DNA of 64,000 nt from Streptomyces sp. NRRL WC-3605 (GCF_001509795.1 NZ_LLZN01000113.1:124001-188000), one strand, 5' to 3'; positions 20,591 through 29,800 are shown, numbered from the stretch's first letter. Notes: generated from the letters alone by a model not told the origin. A program made the numbers and translations.

Positions 20591-21493
20591 TCAGACGCCG
20601 ACCTTGCCCGCGCCGTCCCCGCTGTCCGGAACCGCGCACTCCACAGGGTCCCCGGCCGGCTGCGCCGCCGCCAGGGCCCGAGCGCGTCGCCGGGCCAGCG
20701 GCGTCGCCAGCGCGGTCAGCACGATGAACGCGCCGATGGTCAGCAGCACGATCGTCGCGCCGGGCGGGACGTCCTGGTAGTACGAGGTGACCGTGCCCCC
20801 GATCGTCACCGTCACACCGATCGCCACGGCGATCGCGAACGTCGCCGCGAAGCTGCGGGACAGCTGCTGGGCCGCCGCCACCGGCACCACCATCAGCGCG
20901 CTCACCAGCAGCAGCCCGACCACCCGCATCGCGACCGTCACGGTCACGGCCGCCGTCACCGCCGTCAGCAGGTTCAGCGCCCGCACCGGCAGGCCCGTGA
21001 CCCGTGCGAACTCCTCGTCCTGGCTGACCGCGAACAGCTGGCGGCGCAGCAGCAGTGTGATGAGGACCACGAACGCCGCGAGAATGCAGATCGCCGTCAC
21101 GTCCGACTCGGACACCGTGGACAGCGACCCGAACAGGAACGACAGCAGGTTGGCGTTGGCCCCTCCGGGCGCGAGGTTGATCAGCAGCACGCCGCCGGCC
21201 ATGCCGCCGTAGAAGAGCATCGCCAGGGCGATGTCGCCGCGCGTTTTGCCGTACCAGCGGATCAGCTCCATGAGCACCGCGCCGACCACCGACACCAGCG
21301 TGGCCGTCCACACCGGCGACCAGGACAGCAAAAAGCCCAGGCCGACGCCGGTCATGGCGACGTGGCCGATGCCGTCGCCCATGAGCGCCTGGCGGCGCTG
21401 CACGAGGTAGATGCCGATCGCCGGTGCGGTGATGCCCACGAGGATCGCGGCGAGCAGCGCCCGCTGCATGAAGTCGTAGTTCAGGAATTCCAT
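20591..21493 (-). CDS. znuB: Zinc ABC transporter permease
   Basis: 300 residues, about eight membrane helices, ABC-3 permease family (MEFLNYDFMQRALLAAILVG... GDGIGHVAMTGVGLGFLL). Its ATG overlaps the stop of the ATPase gene (TGATG), so the two subunits are co-translated. It should form the membrane channel of the zinc importer. Confidence 0.92.
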   Translation of the reverse strand: MEFLNYDFMQRALLAAILVGITAPAIGIYLVQRRQALMGDGIGHVAMTGVGLGFLLSWSPVWTATLVSVVGAVLMELIRWYGKTRGDIALAMLFYGGMAGGVLLINLAPGGANANLLSFLFGSLSTVSESDVTAICILAAFVVLITLLLRRQLFAVSQDEEFARVTGLPVRALNLLTAVTAAVTVTVAMRVVGLLLVSALMVVPVAAAQQLSRSFAATFAIAVAIGVTVTIGGTVTSYYQDVPPGATIVLLTIGAFIVLTALATPLARRRARALAAAQPAGDPVECAVPDSGDGAGKVGV

Positions 21494-22260
21494 CAGCTCA
21501 GCAGTCCCGTCCGGATCGGTTCGGCGTCGTGAGCCGCGTGCGGGTGGACGTGGTCGTGGCCGGGCAGCGCGTGCTGGCCGACCGCCTTCGGGGGCGGGCC
21601 GTCGTGCAGGACACAGCCGTCGCGCAGCACGACCGCCCGGTCGATCAGGGGCTCCAGCGGGCCCAGTTCGTGCAGGACGAGCAGGACCGTGGCACCGGCC
21701 CCGACCTGCTCGCGCAGGGTGTGCGCGAGGACCTCCTGGCTCGCCAGGTCTACCCCCGCCATCGGCTCGTCCATGATCAGCAGCTCCGGCTCGGCGGCCA
21801 GGGCGCGTGCGATGAGCACCCGCTGGTGCTGGCCGCCGGACAGCGCGTCGACCGAGTCCCTGGCGCGGTCCGCCATGCCGACGAGCTCCAGGGCGTGCCG
21901 TACGGCCGTGCGGTCGGCCTTGCGGAAGAGGCCGAAGCGGGTGCGCGAGAGCCGGCCCGAGGAGACGATCTCGCCGACCGTGGCGGGCACGCCGCCCGCG
22001 GCCGTCGTGCGCTGCGGGACGTAGCCGACCCGCGCCCAGTCGCGGAAGCGGGCCCGGGGGGTGCCGAACAGCTCGATCTCGCCGGCGCTGACCGGCACCT
22101 GGCCGATGACGCTGCGCACGGCCGTCGACTTGCCGGAGCCGTTGGCGCCGAGCAGGGCGACGACCTCGCCGCGGCGCACCGCGAGGTCGATGCCGCGCAG
22201 GACCGGGCGCGAGCCCAGCTCGGCACGGACGCCGCGCAGCGAAATGACGGACTCGCTCAT
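21493..22260 (-). CDS. znuC: Zinc ABC transporter ATP-binding protein
   Basis: 255 residues. Walker A GANGSGKSTAV, signature LSGGQHQRVLIARAL, Walker B LLIMDEPMAGVD, switch His in LVLHEL. A His-rich C-terminus (HALPGHDHVHPHAAHDAE) may bind zinc. ATG 22260 follows GGAGG. It sits between znuA and znuB. Confidence 0.92.
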   Translation of the reverse strand: MSESVISLRGVRAELGSRPVLRGIDLAVRRGEVVALLGANGSGKSTAVRSVIGQVPVSAGEIELFGTPRARFRDWARVGYVPQRTTAAGGVPATVGEIVSSGRLSRTRFGLFRKADRTAVRHALELVGMADRARDSVDALSGGQHQRVLIARALAAEPELLIMDEPMAGVDLASQEVLAHTLREQVGAGATVLLVLHELGPLEPLIDRAVVLRDGCVLHDGPPPKAVGQHALPGHDHVHPHAAHDAEPIRTGLLS

Positions 22261-22280
22261 GCCGTCCTCCAGAGAGTGGG

Positions 22281-23264
22281 TCATCGGGCGCCCAGCGCCT
22301 TCTTCAGGGCCGTGAGGTTGGCCTCCATGACCGCGAAGTAGTCGTCGCCCCGGGACTTGCCGGTGATGCCCTCCAGCGGGTCGAGGACGTCCGTCCTGAG
22401 CCCTGCGTCGCGGGCGAGGGTCTTCGCGGTCTTGCCGGACACCAGGGTCTCGTAGAACACGGTGGTCACCCCGTCCGCCCGGGCCTCGTCGCGCAGTTCC
22501 TTGATCCGGGCGGGGCTCGGCTCGCTCTCCGGGTCGACACCGGAGATGGCCTCCTGGGTCAGGCCGTAGCGCTCGGCGAAGTAGCCGAAGGAGGCGTGGT
22601 TGGTGAAGAAGACCTTGGTCTTCGTGTTCTTCAGGCCGTCGCGGAGCTCGGTGTCCAGCGCGTGCAGCCGGTCGACCAGTGCGTCGGTGTTCTCGCGGTA
22701 GTCGGTCGCGTGCTCCGGGTCCGCCTTGGCGAACGCGGTCCCGACGCCCTCGGCGATCTCCGCGTACTTCACGGGGTCGAGCCAGACGTGCGGGTCGAGG
22801 TGGTGCGAGTCCTCCTCGGAGTGCTCCTCCGCGGAGTGCTCCTCGCCGGAGTGCCCCCCGCCGTGGCCGTGGTCGTGTTCGACGTCGCCGTGGTCCTCCA
22901 GCTTCGTGAGGTCCGCGGCGTCGATCTTCGTCTTCAGACCGGACTGCTCGATGGCCTCGTCGACGGACGGCTGGAGTCCGCTGAGGAACAGCGCCGCGTC
23001 GGACTCCTCCAGCTCGGCCCGCTGGTGGAGGCTGAGCTCCAGCTCGTGCGGTTCCTGGCCGGGTTCGGTGAGCGTGGTGACGTGCACATGGTCCCCCCCG
23101 ATGCGCTCGGCGAGGAACTGCATGGGATAGAACGACGCGACGACGTCGAACCTCCCGCCGCCGGCGGCGGCACTGTCCGTCGAGCAGGCGGACAGGGAGC
23201 CGATCCCGAGGACGGCGACAGCCGCGAGGGCGGCCCCGGATATGTGAGGTCGTCGTACGTTCAT
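22281..23264 (-). CDS. znuA: Zinc-binding lipoprotein of ABC importer
   Basis: About 327 residues. A lipoprotein signal ends in LSAC; the ZnuA fold follows (FDVVASFYPMQFLAERIGGD) with a His/Glu-rich loop (DVEHDHGHGGGHSGEEH) typical of zinc binders and HHLDPHVWLDP. It captures zinc outside the membrane for ZnuBC. ATG 23264 is one of three close starts (23273 and 23285 also fit); a Zur box lies exactly across this region, so the mRNA may have a very short leader. Confidence 0.9.
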   Translation of the reverse strand: MNVRRPHISGAALAAVAVLGIGSLSACSTDSAAAGGGRFDVVASFYPMQFLAERIGGDHVHVTTLTEPGQEPHELELSLHQRAELEESDAALFLSGLQPSVDEAIEQSGLKTKIDAADLTKLEDHGDVEHDHGHGGGHSGEEHSAEEHSEEDSHHLDPHVWLDPVKYAEIAEGVGTAFAKADPEHATDYRENTDALVDRLHALDTELRDGLKNTKTKVFFTNHASFGYFAERYGLTQEAISGVDPESEPSPARIKELRDEARADGVTTVFYETLVSGKTAKTLARDAGLRTDVLDPLEGITGKSRGDDYFAVMEANLTALKKALGAR

Positions 23265-23278
23265 GACACTCATTTTCA
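23264..23278. promoter_or_regulatory. Zur box 1 of znuA
   Basis: TGACACTCATTTTCA matches the Streptomyces Zur operator TGAAAATCATTTTCA at 13 of 15 bases. It abuts the znuA start, so bound Zur would block the promoter or early elongation. Confidence 0.7.
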
Positions 23279-23285
23279 ACTGCAC

Positions 23286-23300
23286 TGGAAACCATTGTCA
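23286..23300. promoter_or_regulatory. Zur box 2 of znuA
   Basis: TGGAAACCATTGTCA matches the Zur operator at 12 of 15 bases and is centred 22 bp from box 1, about two helical turns away, so two Zur dimers could sit on the same face. Confidence 0.55.
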
Positions 23301-23427
23301 ACAAGCGTGTTGGGACGTCCACGGAGCGCTACCGATTTGATTGGAGGGGAGCCCCCGCCGGTACCCTGAAGCATTCGCTGTAGAAGCGCCTCGCTTCGTC
23401 GCCCGTCGTCGTAATGAAGAGAGCACC

Positions 23428-24810
23428 GTGGCCGCCGACAAGATCGACACCATCGTCAGCCTGAGCAAGCGCCGTGGCTTCGTATTCCCCAGTAGTGAGA
23501 TCTACGGCGGCACGAAGGCCGCCTGGGACTACGGACCGCTGGGTGTCGAGCTCAAGGAGAACCTCAAGCGCCAGTGGTGGCGTTACATGGTGACCTCGCG
23601 CGAGGACGTCGTCGGTATCGACTCGTCCGTGATCCTCGCCCCCGAGGTGTGGGTCGCCTCCGGTCACGTCGCCACCTTCACGGACCCGCTGACCGAGTGC
23701 ACCTCCTGCCACAAGCGGTTCCGCGCGGACCACCTGGAGGAGGCGTACGAGGCCAAGAAGGGCCACGCCCCCGAGCACGGCCTCGCCGACATCAACTGCC
23801 CGAACTGCGGCAACAAGGGCCAGTTCACCGAGCCCAAGCAGTTCTCGGGTCTGCTGTCGACGCACCTGGGCCCGACCCAGGACTCCGGCTCCGTCGCCTA
23901 CCTGCGCCCCGAGACCGCCCAGGGCATCTTCACCAACTTCGCCCAGGTGCAGACCACCTCGCGCCGCAAGCCGCCGTTCGGCATCGCCCAGATGGGCAAG
24001 TCCTTCCGCAACGAGATCACTCCCGGCAACTTCATCTTCCGCACCCGCGAGTTCGAGCAGATGGAGATGGAGTTCTTCGTCAAGCCGGGCGAGGACGAGA
24101 AGTGGCAGGAGTACTGGATGGAGCAGCGCTGGAACTGGTACACCGGTCTCGGCCTGCGCGAGGAGAACATGCGGTGGTACGAGCACCCGAAGGAGAAGCT
24201 CTCCCACTACTCCAAGCGCACCGCTGACATCGAGTACCGCTTCCAGTTCGGCGGCAACGAGTGGGGCGAGCTGGAGGGTGTGGCCAACCGCACCGACTAC
24301 GACCTCGGCGCCCACGCCAAGGCCTCCGGCCAGGACCTCTCCTACTTCGACCAGGAGGCCGGCGAGCGCTGGACGCCGTACGTCATCGAGCCCGCGGCCG
24401 GTGTCGGCCGCGCGATGCTGGCGTTCCTCCTCGACGCCTACATCGAGGACGAGGCCCCCAACGCCAAGGGCAAGATGGAGAAGCGCACCGTGCTGCGGCT
24501 CGACCCGCGCCTCGCCCCGGTGAAGGTGGCCGTCCTGCCGCTCTCCCGCAACGCCGACCTGTCCCCGAAGGCCAAGGGCCTCGCCCAGGCGCTGCGCCAG
24601 AACTGGAACATCGAGTTCGACGACGCCGGCGCCATCGGCCGCCGCTACCGCCGCCAGGACGAGATCGGCACGCCCTTCTGCGTCACCGTCGACTTCGACA
24701 CGCTGGAGGACAACGCGGTCACCGTTCGTGAGCGCGACTCCATGAAGCAGGAGCGCGTCTCCCTCGACCAGATCGAGGGCTACCTGGCGAGCCGCCTGAT
24801 CGGCGCCTGA
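23428..24810 (+). CDS. glyS: Glycyl-tRNA synthetase, alpha2 type
   Basis: 460 residues. Charges tRNA-Gly. The motif 2 region [20 protein letters not shown] and motif 3 [14 protein letters not shown] are those of the dimeric class II bacterial/eukaryotic-type GlyRS; a zinc-type CTSCHKRF and CPNCGNKG pair lies in the insert. GTG 23428 has GAGAG upstream. It is divergent from znuA across a short promoter region. Confidence 0.96.
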   Translation: MAADKIDTIVSLSKRRGFVFPSSEIYGGTKAAWDYGPLGVELKENLKRQWWRYMVTSREDVVGIDSSVILAPEVWVASGHVATFTDPLTECTSCHKRFRADHLEEAYEAKKGHAPEHGLADINCPNCGNKGQFTEPKQFSGLLSTHLGPTQDSGSVAYLRPETAQGIFTNFAQVQTTSRRKPPFGIAQMGKSFRNEITPGNFIFRTREFEQMEMEFFVKPGEDEKWQEYWMEQRWNWYTGLGLREENMRWYEHPKEKLSHYSKRTADIEYRFQFGGNEWGELEGVANRTDYDLGAHAKASGQDLSYFDQEAGERWTPYVIEPAAGVGRAMLAFLLDAYIEDEAPNAKGKMEKRTVLRLDPRLAPVKVAVLPLSRNADLSPKAKGLAQALRQNWNIEFDDAGAIGRRYRRQDEIGTPFCVTVDFDTLEDNAVTVRERDSMKQERVSLDQIEGYLASRLIGA

Positions 24811-24828
24811 CCGCCCGGAACACCGTCA

Positions 24829-24867
24829 CGGGGTCCCCGTCGTCCGTCATGGGCGGCGGGGACCCCG
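24829..24867 (+). terminator. Hairpin terminator after glyS
   Basis: An 11-bp stem (24829-24839 with 24857-24867) extended inward by imperfect pairs lies 18 bases after glyS. Confidence 0.65.
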
Positions 24868-24903
24868 CGTCGTATCCACCGCGCGTCCGTGAGAATCTGC
24901 GGC

Positions 24904-25569
24904 ATGGCCATCATCCACCGCACCACCCTCACGCCGACGAAACTGGAACTGCTCGCCGCCTGGCTGCCCTCGCGCCCCTGGTACGCCGGTTCCGGTGAGC
25001 CCCGGCCGGAGAAGGCCGGCGGCTTCCGGCTGGACGACCCGCGGGGCGAGGTCGGGATCGAGTTCATGGTGATCACCGACGCGTCGGGCCCGGCGACGGC
25101 CGGGTACCTCGTCCCGATGACCTACCGCGGCGCCCCCCTCGACGGGGCCGATCACGCCCTCATCGGGACCACGGAGCACGGTGTCCTGGGCCGGCGCTGG
25201 GTGTACGACGGCTGCCACGACCCGGTGCTGGTCGCCGAGTTGCTCGCCCTGATCGACGGGCGGGCCGAGGCACAGGCGCAGAGCGTCTCCGACGCCGTCG
25301 ACCGGGACGTCACCCGCTCCCGCACCGGCCCCGCCCTCAAGGGCGAGCAGGCCGGCCTCCCCGTCGCCGAGGACTCCGCGCACGGCACCCGCGTCGCCAC
25401 GGCCGACGGCTCGCTCCTGCTGCACCGCGCCCTGAGCCCGGCCCCGCAGGGCGCCCCTGAGCTGCCCGACGGTGCCCTCGGGCACGTCGGCGGCGTCTGG
25501 AGCCTGCCCGACGGCACCCGCGCCCACGGCCTCTTCGTCACCCTGCACCCCGGAACCGGCCAGGACTGA
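24904..25569 (+). CDS. Maltokinase N-terminal cap-like domain protein
   Basis: 221 residues matching the stand-alone maltokinase cap-like family (ALIGTTEHGVLGRRWVYDGC is diagnostic). Maltokinase caps form the N-terminal lobe of the Mak1/Pep2 maltose-phosphorylating enzymes; alone they have no kinase motif and no known activity. ATG 24904 is the second of two in-frame candidates. Five bases before the next gene, suggesting an operon with a GNAT enzyme. Confidence 0.8.
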   Translation: MAIIHRTTLTPTKLELLAAWLPSRPWYAGSGEPRPEKAGGFRLDDPRGEVGIEFMVITDASGPATAGYLVPMTYRGAPLDGADHALIGTTEHGVLGRRWVYDGCHDPVLVAELLALIDGRAEAQAQSVSDAVDRDVTRSRTGPALKGEQAGLPVAEDSAHGTRVATADGSLLLHRALSPAPQGAPELPDGALGHVGGVWSLPDGTRAHGLFVTLHPGTGQD

Positions 25570-25574
25570 GCCCT

Positions 25575-26102
25575 GTGGAGACGCCCACGCCCGGCGCGCA
25601 CCTCTCCGACGGGGTGATCACCCTGACCCCGCTCGGGCCGGACGACGCGTCCGCCCATCTCGCGGGCGAGGACGAGCAGTTGATCCGCTGGCTCAGCGGC
25701 GGCCCCGGCACCCCCGAGGGCGTCGCGGCCTACGTGCGGCACTGCGCCGGGCAATGGGCCGACGGCGGCTCCCTGCGGGCCTTCGGTGTCCGTGTGGACG
25801 GCGGCCGGACGCTCGCGGGGACGATCGACCTGCGCTTCGCGGCGGAGGGCCTCACCCCGGGGCAGGTCAACGTCGCCTACGGCCTCTACCCGGCCTGGCG
25901 CGGGCGGGGCCTCGCCACCCGGGCCGTCCTCCTGGTCTGCGGGTACGCGGCCGCCGCGGGCGCGCGGGCGGCCGTCATCCAGGTCGAGCCCGGCAACGCG
26001 GCGTCCGTCGCCGTGGCCCGCCGGGCGGGGTTCGCACCCGGCGGGCAGCGGTTCGCGGACGACGGGACGCTGTTCGACCGGTACGTCAGGGAACTGGGCT
26101 GA
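25575..26102 (+). CDS. GNAT N-acetyltransferase
   Basis: 175 residues of the RimJ/RimL-like group: EDEQLIRWLSGGPGTPEG near the start, acetyl-CoA motif NVAYGLYPAWRGRGLATRAV, then VEPGNAASVAVARRAGF. GTG start at 25575. Substrate unknown. Confidence 0.87.
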   Translation: METPTPGAHLSDGVITLTPLGPDDASAHLAGEDEQLIRWLSGGPGTPEGVAAYVRHCAGQWADGGSLRAFGVRVDGGRTLAGTIDLRFAAEGLTPGQVNVAYGLYPAWRGRGLATRAVLLVCGYAAAAGARAAVIQVEPGNAASVAVARRAGFAPGGQRFADDGTLFDRYVRELG

Positions 26103-27149
26103 TCAACGGCCCTGCAGCGCCTTGACGTTGTCGCCGAAGGTCCAGTTCTTCGAACCGTCCCAGTTGAGCGACCAGGTCATCAGGCCCTTGAGGGCACCGC
26201 CGTAGTGCCGCCAGGCCTCGCCGACCTGGGCCGGCGTCATGTGGCCGCCGCCCGCACCCGGCTGCGCGGGCAGGCCCGGCACCTGCTTGTCGTAGGGGAC
26301 CCGGATCGTGGTGCCCTGCACTACAAGGCCCTTGTCGAGACAGTCGGTCTGGGCGACGAAGCCCTGGACGGTGCCGGCCTGGTAGGAGTCGCCGGAGCAG
26401 CCGTACATGCTGCCGTTGTAGTACTGCATGTTCAGCCACCACAGGCGCCCGTTGTCGGCGTACTTCTTGACGATGGGCAGGTAGGCGCCCCAGATCGAGC
26501 CGTAGACGACGCTGCCGCCCGTGACGTACGCCGTCTCCGGGGCCATCGTCAGGCCGAAGCCGGAGGGCATCCGCGCCAGGACGCCGTCGATGATCCGGAT
26601 CAGGTTGGCCTGCGACGCCGACAGCTGCGCGATGTTCCCGCTGCCGGTCAGGCCCGTCTCGATGTCGATGTCGATGCCGTCGAAGTTGTAGCGCTTCAGG
26701 ATCGGGACGATCGTGTCGACGAACCGGTCCGCCACCGCCGTCGAGTTGAGGTCGATCCCGGCGGTGGCGCCGCCGATCGACATCAGGATCGTGGCGCCGG
26801 CCGCCTTCGCCGCGCACATCTCCGCGGGCGTGGCCACCTTCACCCCGCTGTCCATGCCGTCCTCCCACAGCGCCGTGCCGTCGGAGCGGATGACCGGGAA
26901 CGCCGCGTTGATCACGTTGTAGCCGTGCCGCGCGATACGGGAGTCGGTGATCGGGGTCCAGCCGAACGGCGGGTGGACGCCGTTGGCGGCGCCGTCCCAG
27001 TTCTCCCAGTAGCCCTGGAGCACCTTGCCGGCCGGTTTCGGCTTCACGGCACAGGTGTCGGCGGCGGACGCGGGGGCGGCGACGGGGAGTTGGGCGAGAG
27101 CGGCCGTCGTCAGCGCGACGGCGAGCACGCGCAGGGCGCGGCGGAGCAT
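26103..27149 (-). CDS. Secreted family 18 chitinase
   Basis: 348 residues. A signal peptide (MLRRALRVLAVALTTAALAQ) is cleaved near APASA. The GH18 catalytic motif D-x-x-D-x-D-x-E reads FDGIDIDIE, and SIGG precedes it. There is no chitin-binding or fibronectin domain, so this is a catalytic domain only. ATG 27149 has GGGAGG upstream; an upstream ATG (27191) is less likely. An inverted DasR/chitinase-type repeat in the promoter predicts induction by chitin breakdown products. Confidence 0.93.
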   Translation of the reverse strand: MLRRALRVLAVALTTAALAQLPVAAPASAADTCAVKPKPAGKVLQGYWENWDGAANGVHPPFGWTPITDSRIARHGYNVINAAFPVIRSDGTALWEDGMDSGVKVATPAEMCAAKAAGATILMSIGGATAGIDLNSTAVADRFVDTIVPILKRYNFDGIDIDIETGLTGSGNIAQLSASQANLIRIIDGVLARMPSGFGLTMAPETAYVTGGSVVYGSIWGAYLPIVKKYADNGRLWWLNMQYYNGSMYGCSGDSYQAGTVQGFVAQTDCLDKGLVVQGTTIRVPYDKQVPGLPAQPGAGGGHMTPAQVGEAWRHYGGALKGLMTWSLNWDGSKNWTFGDNVKALQGR

Positions 27150-27202
27150 ACGGGCCTCCCGGTGGGGGGTGCGGTGAGGTGTCGTAGGCATGACAGTGCT
27201 CG

Positions 27203-27235
27203 TGGTCCAGACCTTTCGTCAAGAGGTCTGGACCA
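27203..27235. promoter_or_regulatory. Inverted chitinase repeat, DasR-type operator
   Basis: TGGTCCAGACCT (27203-27214) and its inverse AGGTCTGGACCA (27224-27235), separated by 9 bases, lie upstream of the chitinase. TGGTCCAGACCT is the 12-base sequence known from Streptomyces chitinase promoters and it resembles the DasR responsive element. Confidence 0.7.
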
Positions 27236-27259
27236 GTGTTCTCGAAGTCGACTGACAAG

Positions 27260-27295
27260 TAACAGCTGACAGATATTGAATTCTGTCAGCTGTTA
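27260..27295. promoter_or_regulatory. Large perfect palindrome upstream of aldo/keto reductase
   Basis: TAACAGCTGACAGA (27260-27273) is repeated inverted at 27282-27295 with an 8-base spacer. It ends 16 bases before the reductase ATG and is probably the operator of the TetR regulator encoded downstream. Confidence 0.65.
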
Positions 27296-27311
27296 CGGCA
27301 GAGTGGAGGAC

Positions 27312-28319
27312 ATGACGATGCCAACCCGACCCCTCGGAACCACCGGCCCCCAGGTCTCCGCCCTCGGCCTCGGCTGCATGGGCATGTCGGCGCTCTACGG
27401 CGACGCGGACCGGGCCGAGTCGATCGCCACGATCCACGCCGCCCTGGACGCGGGCGTGACCCTGCTGGACACCGGCGACTTCTACGGCATGGGCCACAAC
27501 GAACTCCTGATCGGCGAGGCCCTGCGCTCTGCGCCCGCGGAACTGCGCGAGAAGGCCCGGGTCAGCGTGAAATTCGGCGCGCTGCGCGGACCCGACGGCG
27601 AATGGAGCGGCTTCGACGGCCGGCCCGCCGCCGTGAAGAACTTCGCCGCCTACTCGCTGCAGCGCCTCGGCGTCGACCACATCGACGTCTACCGGCTCTC
27701 CCGGCTCGACCCCGACGTGCCCATCGAGGAGACGGTGGGCGCCATCGCCGAGCTGATCGAGAAGGGCCACGTCCGGCACGTCGGCCTGAGCGAGGTGCGC
27801 GCCGAGACGATCCGCCGTGCCGCCGCCACCGCGCCCGTCACCGACCTGCAGATCGAGTACTCCCTGATCTCCCGCGGCATCGAGGAGGCGATCCTGCCCA
27901 CCACACGCGAGCTGGGCATCTCCATCACCGCCTACGGCGTGCTCTCCCGCGGCCTGATCTCCGGGCACTTCACCCGCGACCGGCAGCTCGCCGCGGACGA
28001 CTTCCGAGCCCACTCGCCCCGCTTCCAGGGCGACAACCTCCGGCACAACCTGGACCTCGTCGACGCGCTGCGGAAGATCGCCGAGCGCAAGGGCGCCTCC
28101 GTCGCCCAGATCGCCATCGCGTGGGTGCTGTCCCGCGGCGAGGACATCGTGCCGCTCGTCGGCGCCCGCACCCGCGAGCGGCTCACCGAATCCCTGGGCG
28201 CCCTCGACGTCACGCTGGACGAGGCGGACCTGACGGCGATCGAGGAGGCGGTGCCGCCGGGCGCCGCGGCCGGCGACCGCTACCCGACCCAGCAGATGGC
28301 GCACCTGGGATCCGAGTAG
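27312..28319 (+). CDS. Aldo/keto reductase
   Basis: 335 residues, complete TIM-barrel AKR: GLGCMGMSALYG, catalytic Tyr in DTGDFYGMGHNE, Lys in VSVKFG, NADPH site near VPLVGARTRERL. It belongs to the AKR13-like group that reduces aldehydes or ketones; substrate unknown. ATG 27312 follows GGAGG. A long palindrome covers its promoter and a TetR gene follows 41 bases on. Confidence 0.9.
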   Translation: MTMPTRPLGTTGPQVSALGLGCMGMSALYGDADRAESIATIHAALDAGVTLLDTGDFYGMGHNELLIGEALRSAPAELREKARVSVKFGALRGPDGEWSGFDGRPAAVKNFAAYSLQRLGVDHIDVYRLSRLDPDVPIEETVGAIAELIEKGHVRHVGLSEVRAETIRRAAATAPVTDLQIEYSLISRGIEEAILPTTRELGISITAYGVLSRGLISGHFTRDRQLAADDFRAHSPRFQGDNLRHNLDLVDALRKIAERKGASVAQIAIAWVLSRGEDIVPLVGARTRERLTESLGALDVTLDEADLTAIEEAVPPGAAAGDRYPTQQMAHLGSE

Positions 28320-28360
28320 TGCCCACGGCCCCGCACGAGCCGCCGGGTACCGTCTAGGAC

Positions 28361-28960
28361 ATGCCACCGACGTCTCCGACCCTGACCGCCGAGCGCATCC
28401 TCGAAGCGACCGAGGAGGTGCTGCGCCGCCACGGCCCGGCCAAGGCCACCGTGGTCGACGTGGCCCGCGCGCTCGGCGTCAGCCATGGCAGCGTCTACCG
28501 GCACTTCCGTACCAAGGCGGCACTGCGGGAAGCCGTGACCAAGCGCTGGCTGGACCGGACGACGGACCTCCTGGCGGAGATCGCGGGCGCGCCCGGCCTC
28601 GACGCGGAGACCCGGCTGCGGGACTGGCTGGCGGCGCTGTTCGCCGCCAAGCGCCGCAAGGCGTTCGACGACCCCGAGCTGTTCGCCACGTACTCGGTGC
28701 TCACCACCGAGACCGCCGAGACGGTCGTGAGCGAGCACATCGCCGACCTCACCGGCCAGCTCACCGCGATCGTGCGGGACGGCGTCGCGTCCGGCGCCTT
28801 CACCGCCGCGGACCCGTCCGTCGCCGCCCGTGCCCTGTTCCGGGCGACCGACCGCTTCCACGACCCGCACTACGCCCGGGAGTGGGAACAGCCCGGTGTG
28901 CAGGACGACTTCGACGCCCTGGTGGGCCTGCTGCTGCGGGGACTGCGGGCCCGCGCCTGA
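28361..28960 (+). CDS. TetR-family repressor
   Basis: 199 residues. N-terminal HTH (TVVDVARALGVSHGSVYRHF) then a ligand-binding helical domain. A TAGGAC-like box just before ATG 28361 suggests leaderless translation. It follows the reductase on the same strand and is its likely regulator through the 27260-27295 palindrome. Confidence 0.9.
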   Translation: MPPTSPTLTAERILEATEEVLRRHGPAKATVVDVARALGVSHGSVYRHFRTKAALREAVTKRWLDRTTDLLAEIAGAPGLDAETRLRDWLAALFAAKRRKAFDDPELFATYSVLTTETAETVVSEHIADLTGQLTAIVRDGVASGAFTAADPSVAARALFRATDRFHDPHYAREWEQPGVQDDFDALVGLLLRGLRARA

Positions 28961-28964
28961 GCCG

Positions 28965-29588
28965 TCACCCGGCGCCGGGCACCTCCGTCGTCCGCCCGAG
29001 ATAGGTCACCGGACCGGCGTCCGGCACCGCTATCTCGTGGAAGCCCAGCCGGTCGTAGAAGGCCCGCGCGGCGGTGTTGGCGGTGACCATGCACAGGTGG
29101 ACCGCCGGAACACCCCGTGCCCGCAAGGCCCCGAACAGGCTGTGCATCAGCGTCCGCCCGTACCCCCTGCCCTGCCAGCCGGGCAGCAGGTCGATGTGCA
29201 GATGGGCCGGATAGGCGGCCACCTCCGGCACCAGCATGCGCTCCGGGGTGTGCAGCAGACGCGCGATCTCCTCGTCCGGGGTGCGGGGTTCGGCCGGGTC
29301 CGGATAGCGGCCGGCGATCCGCGGCAGCCACTCCGCCCGGTAGTCCTTCACGAACCGCGCGGTGTCCGCCGTCCCCACGACATAGCCGACGGCCCGCCCC
29401 CGGCCGTCGTCCAGCACGAACGCCAGCTCCGGCTCCAGGACGACGTACGGCAGCGCGAAGGCCGCCGGGAAGACACCGGGGTCCGTGTAGTGCGGCCGGC
29501 TGTCCCCTCCCTGATGCGCCGTGCGCACACAGATGTCCTCGACCGCCACGCGGTCACCGGGCTCGTACGGGCGGACATGACTCGTCAT
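28965..29588 (-). CDS. GNAT N-acetyltransferase
   Basis: 207 residues. Acetyl-CoA motif HIDLLPGWQGRGYGRTLM, end motif NTAARAFYDRLGFHEI. The ATG overlaps the stop of the small upstream gene (ATGA), so the pair is co-translated. The N-terminal part (YTDPGVFPAAFALPYVVLEP) is like actinobacterial glucosaminide-type acetyltransferases, but the substrate is not certain. Confidence 0.85.
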   Translation of the reverse strand: MTSHVRPYEPGDRVAVEDICVRTAHQGGDSRPHYTDPGVFPAAFALPYVVLEPELAFVLDDGRGRAVGYVVGTADTARFVKDYRAEWLPRIAGRYPDPAEPRTPDEEIARLLHTPERMLVPEVAAYPAHLHIDLLPGWQGRGYGRTLMHSLFGALRARGVPAVHLCMVTANTAARAFYDRLGFHEIAVPDAGPVTYLGRTTEVPGAG

Positions 29589-29800
29589 TCGCGCTGCGTC
29601 TCCGTCGGGTCCACGGTGGCCTGGTGGGCCTCCGCCAGGTGCTCCTCGGCCTTCAGCCACGGCAGGAACTGCGCCGCTCTGCGCCACCCGCAGGTCTCGC
29701 ATCTCAGCGTGCGCTGCGGCCCCTTGCGCACGACCCGCACGACATGCACCCGCCCGTGCTGGTCCCAGCGGCTCACCTTGCTCGTGTTGATCTCCAGCAT
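29585..29800 (-). CDS. Small protein with C2H2-type zinc-binding pattern
   Basis: 71 residues. CETCGW followed by HLAEAH gives a Cys2-His2 arrangement; the N-terminal part (RVHVVRVVRKGPQRTLRCET) is basic. ATG 29800 has GGAGG upstream. It overlaps the start of the GNAT gene. Function unknown. Confidence 0.7.
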   Translation of the reverse strand: MLEINTSKVSRWDQHGRVHVVRVVRKGPQRTLRCETCGWRRAAQFLPWLKAEEHLAEAHQATVDPTETQRE

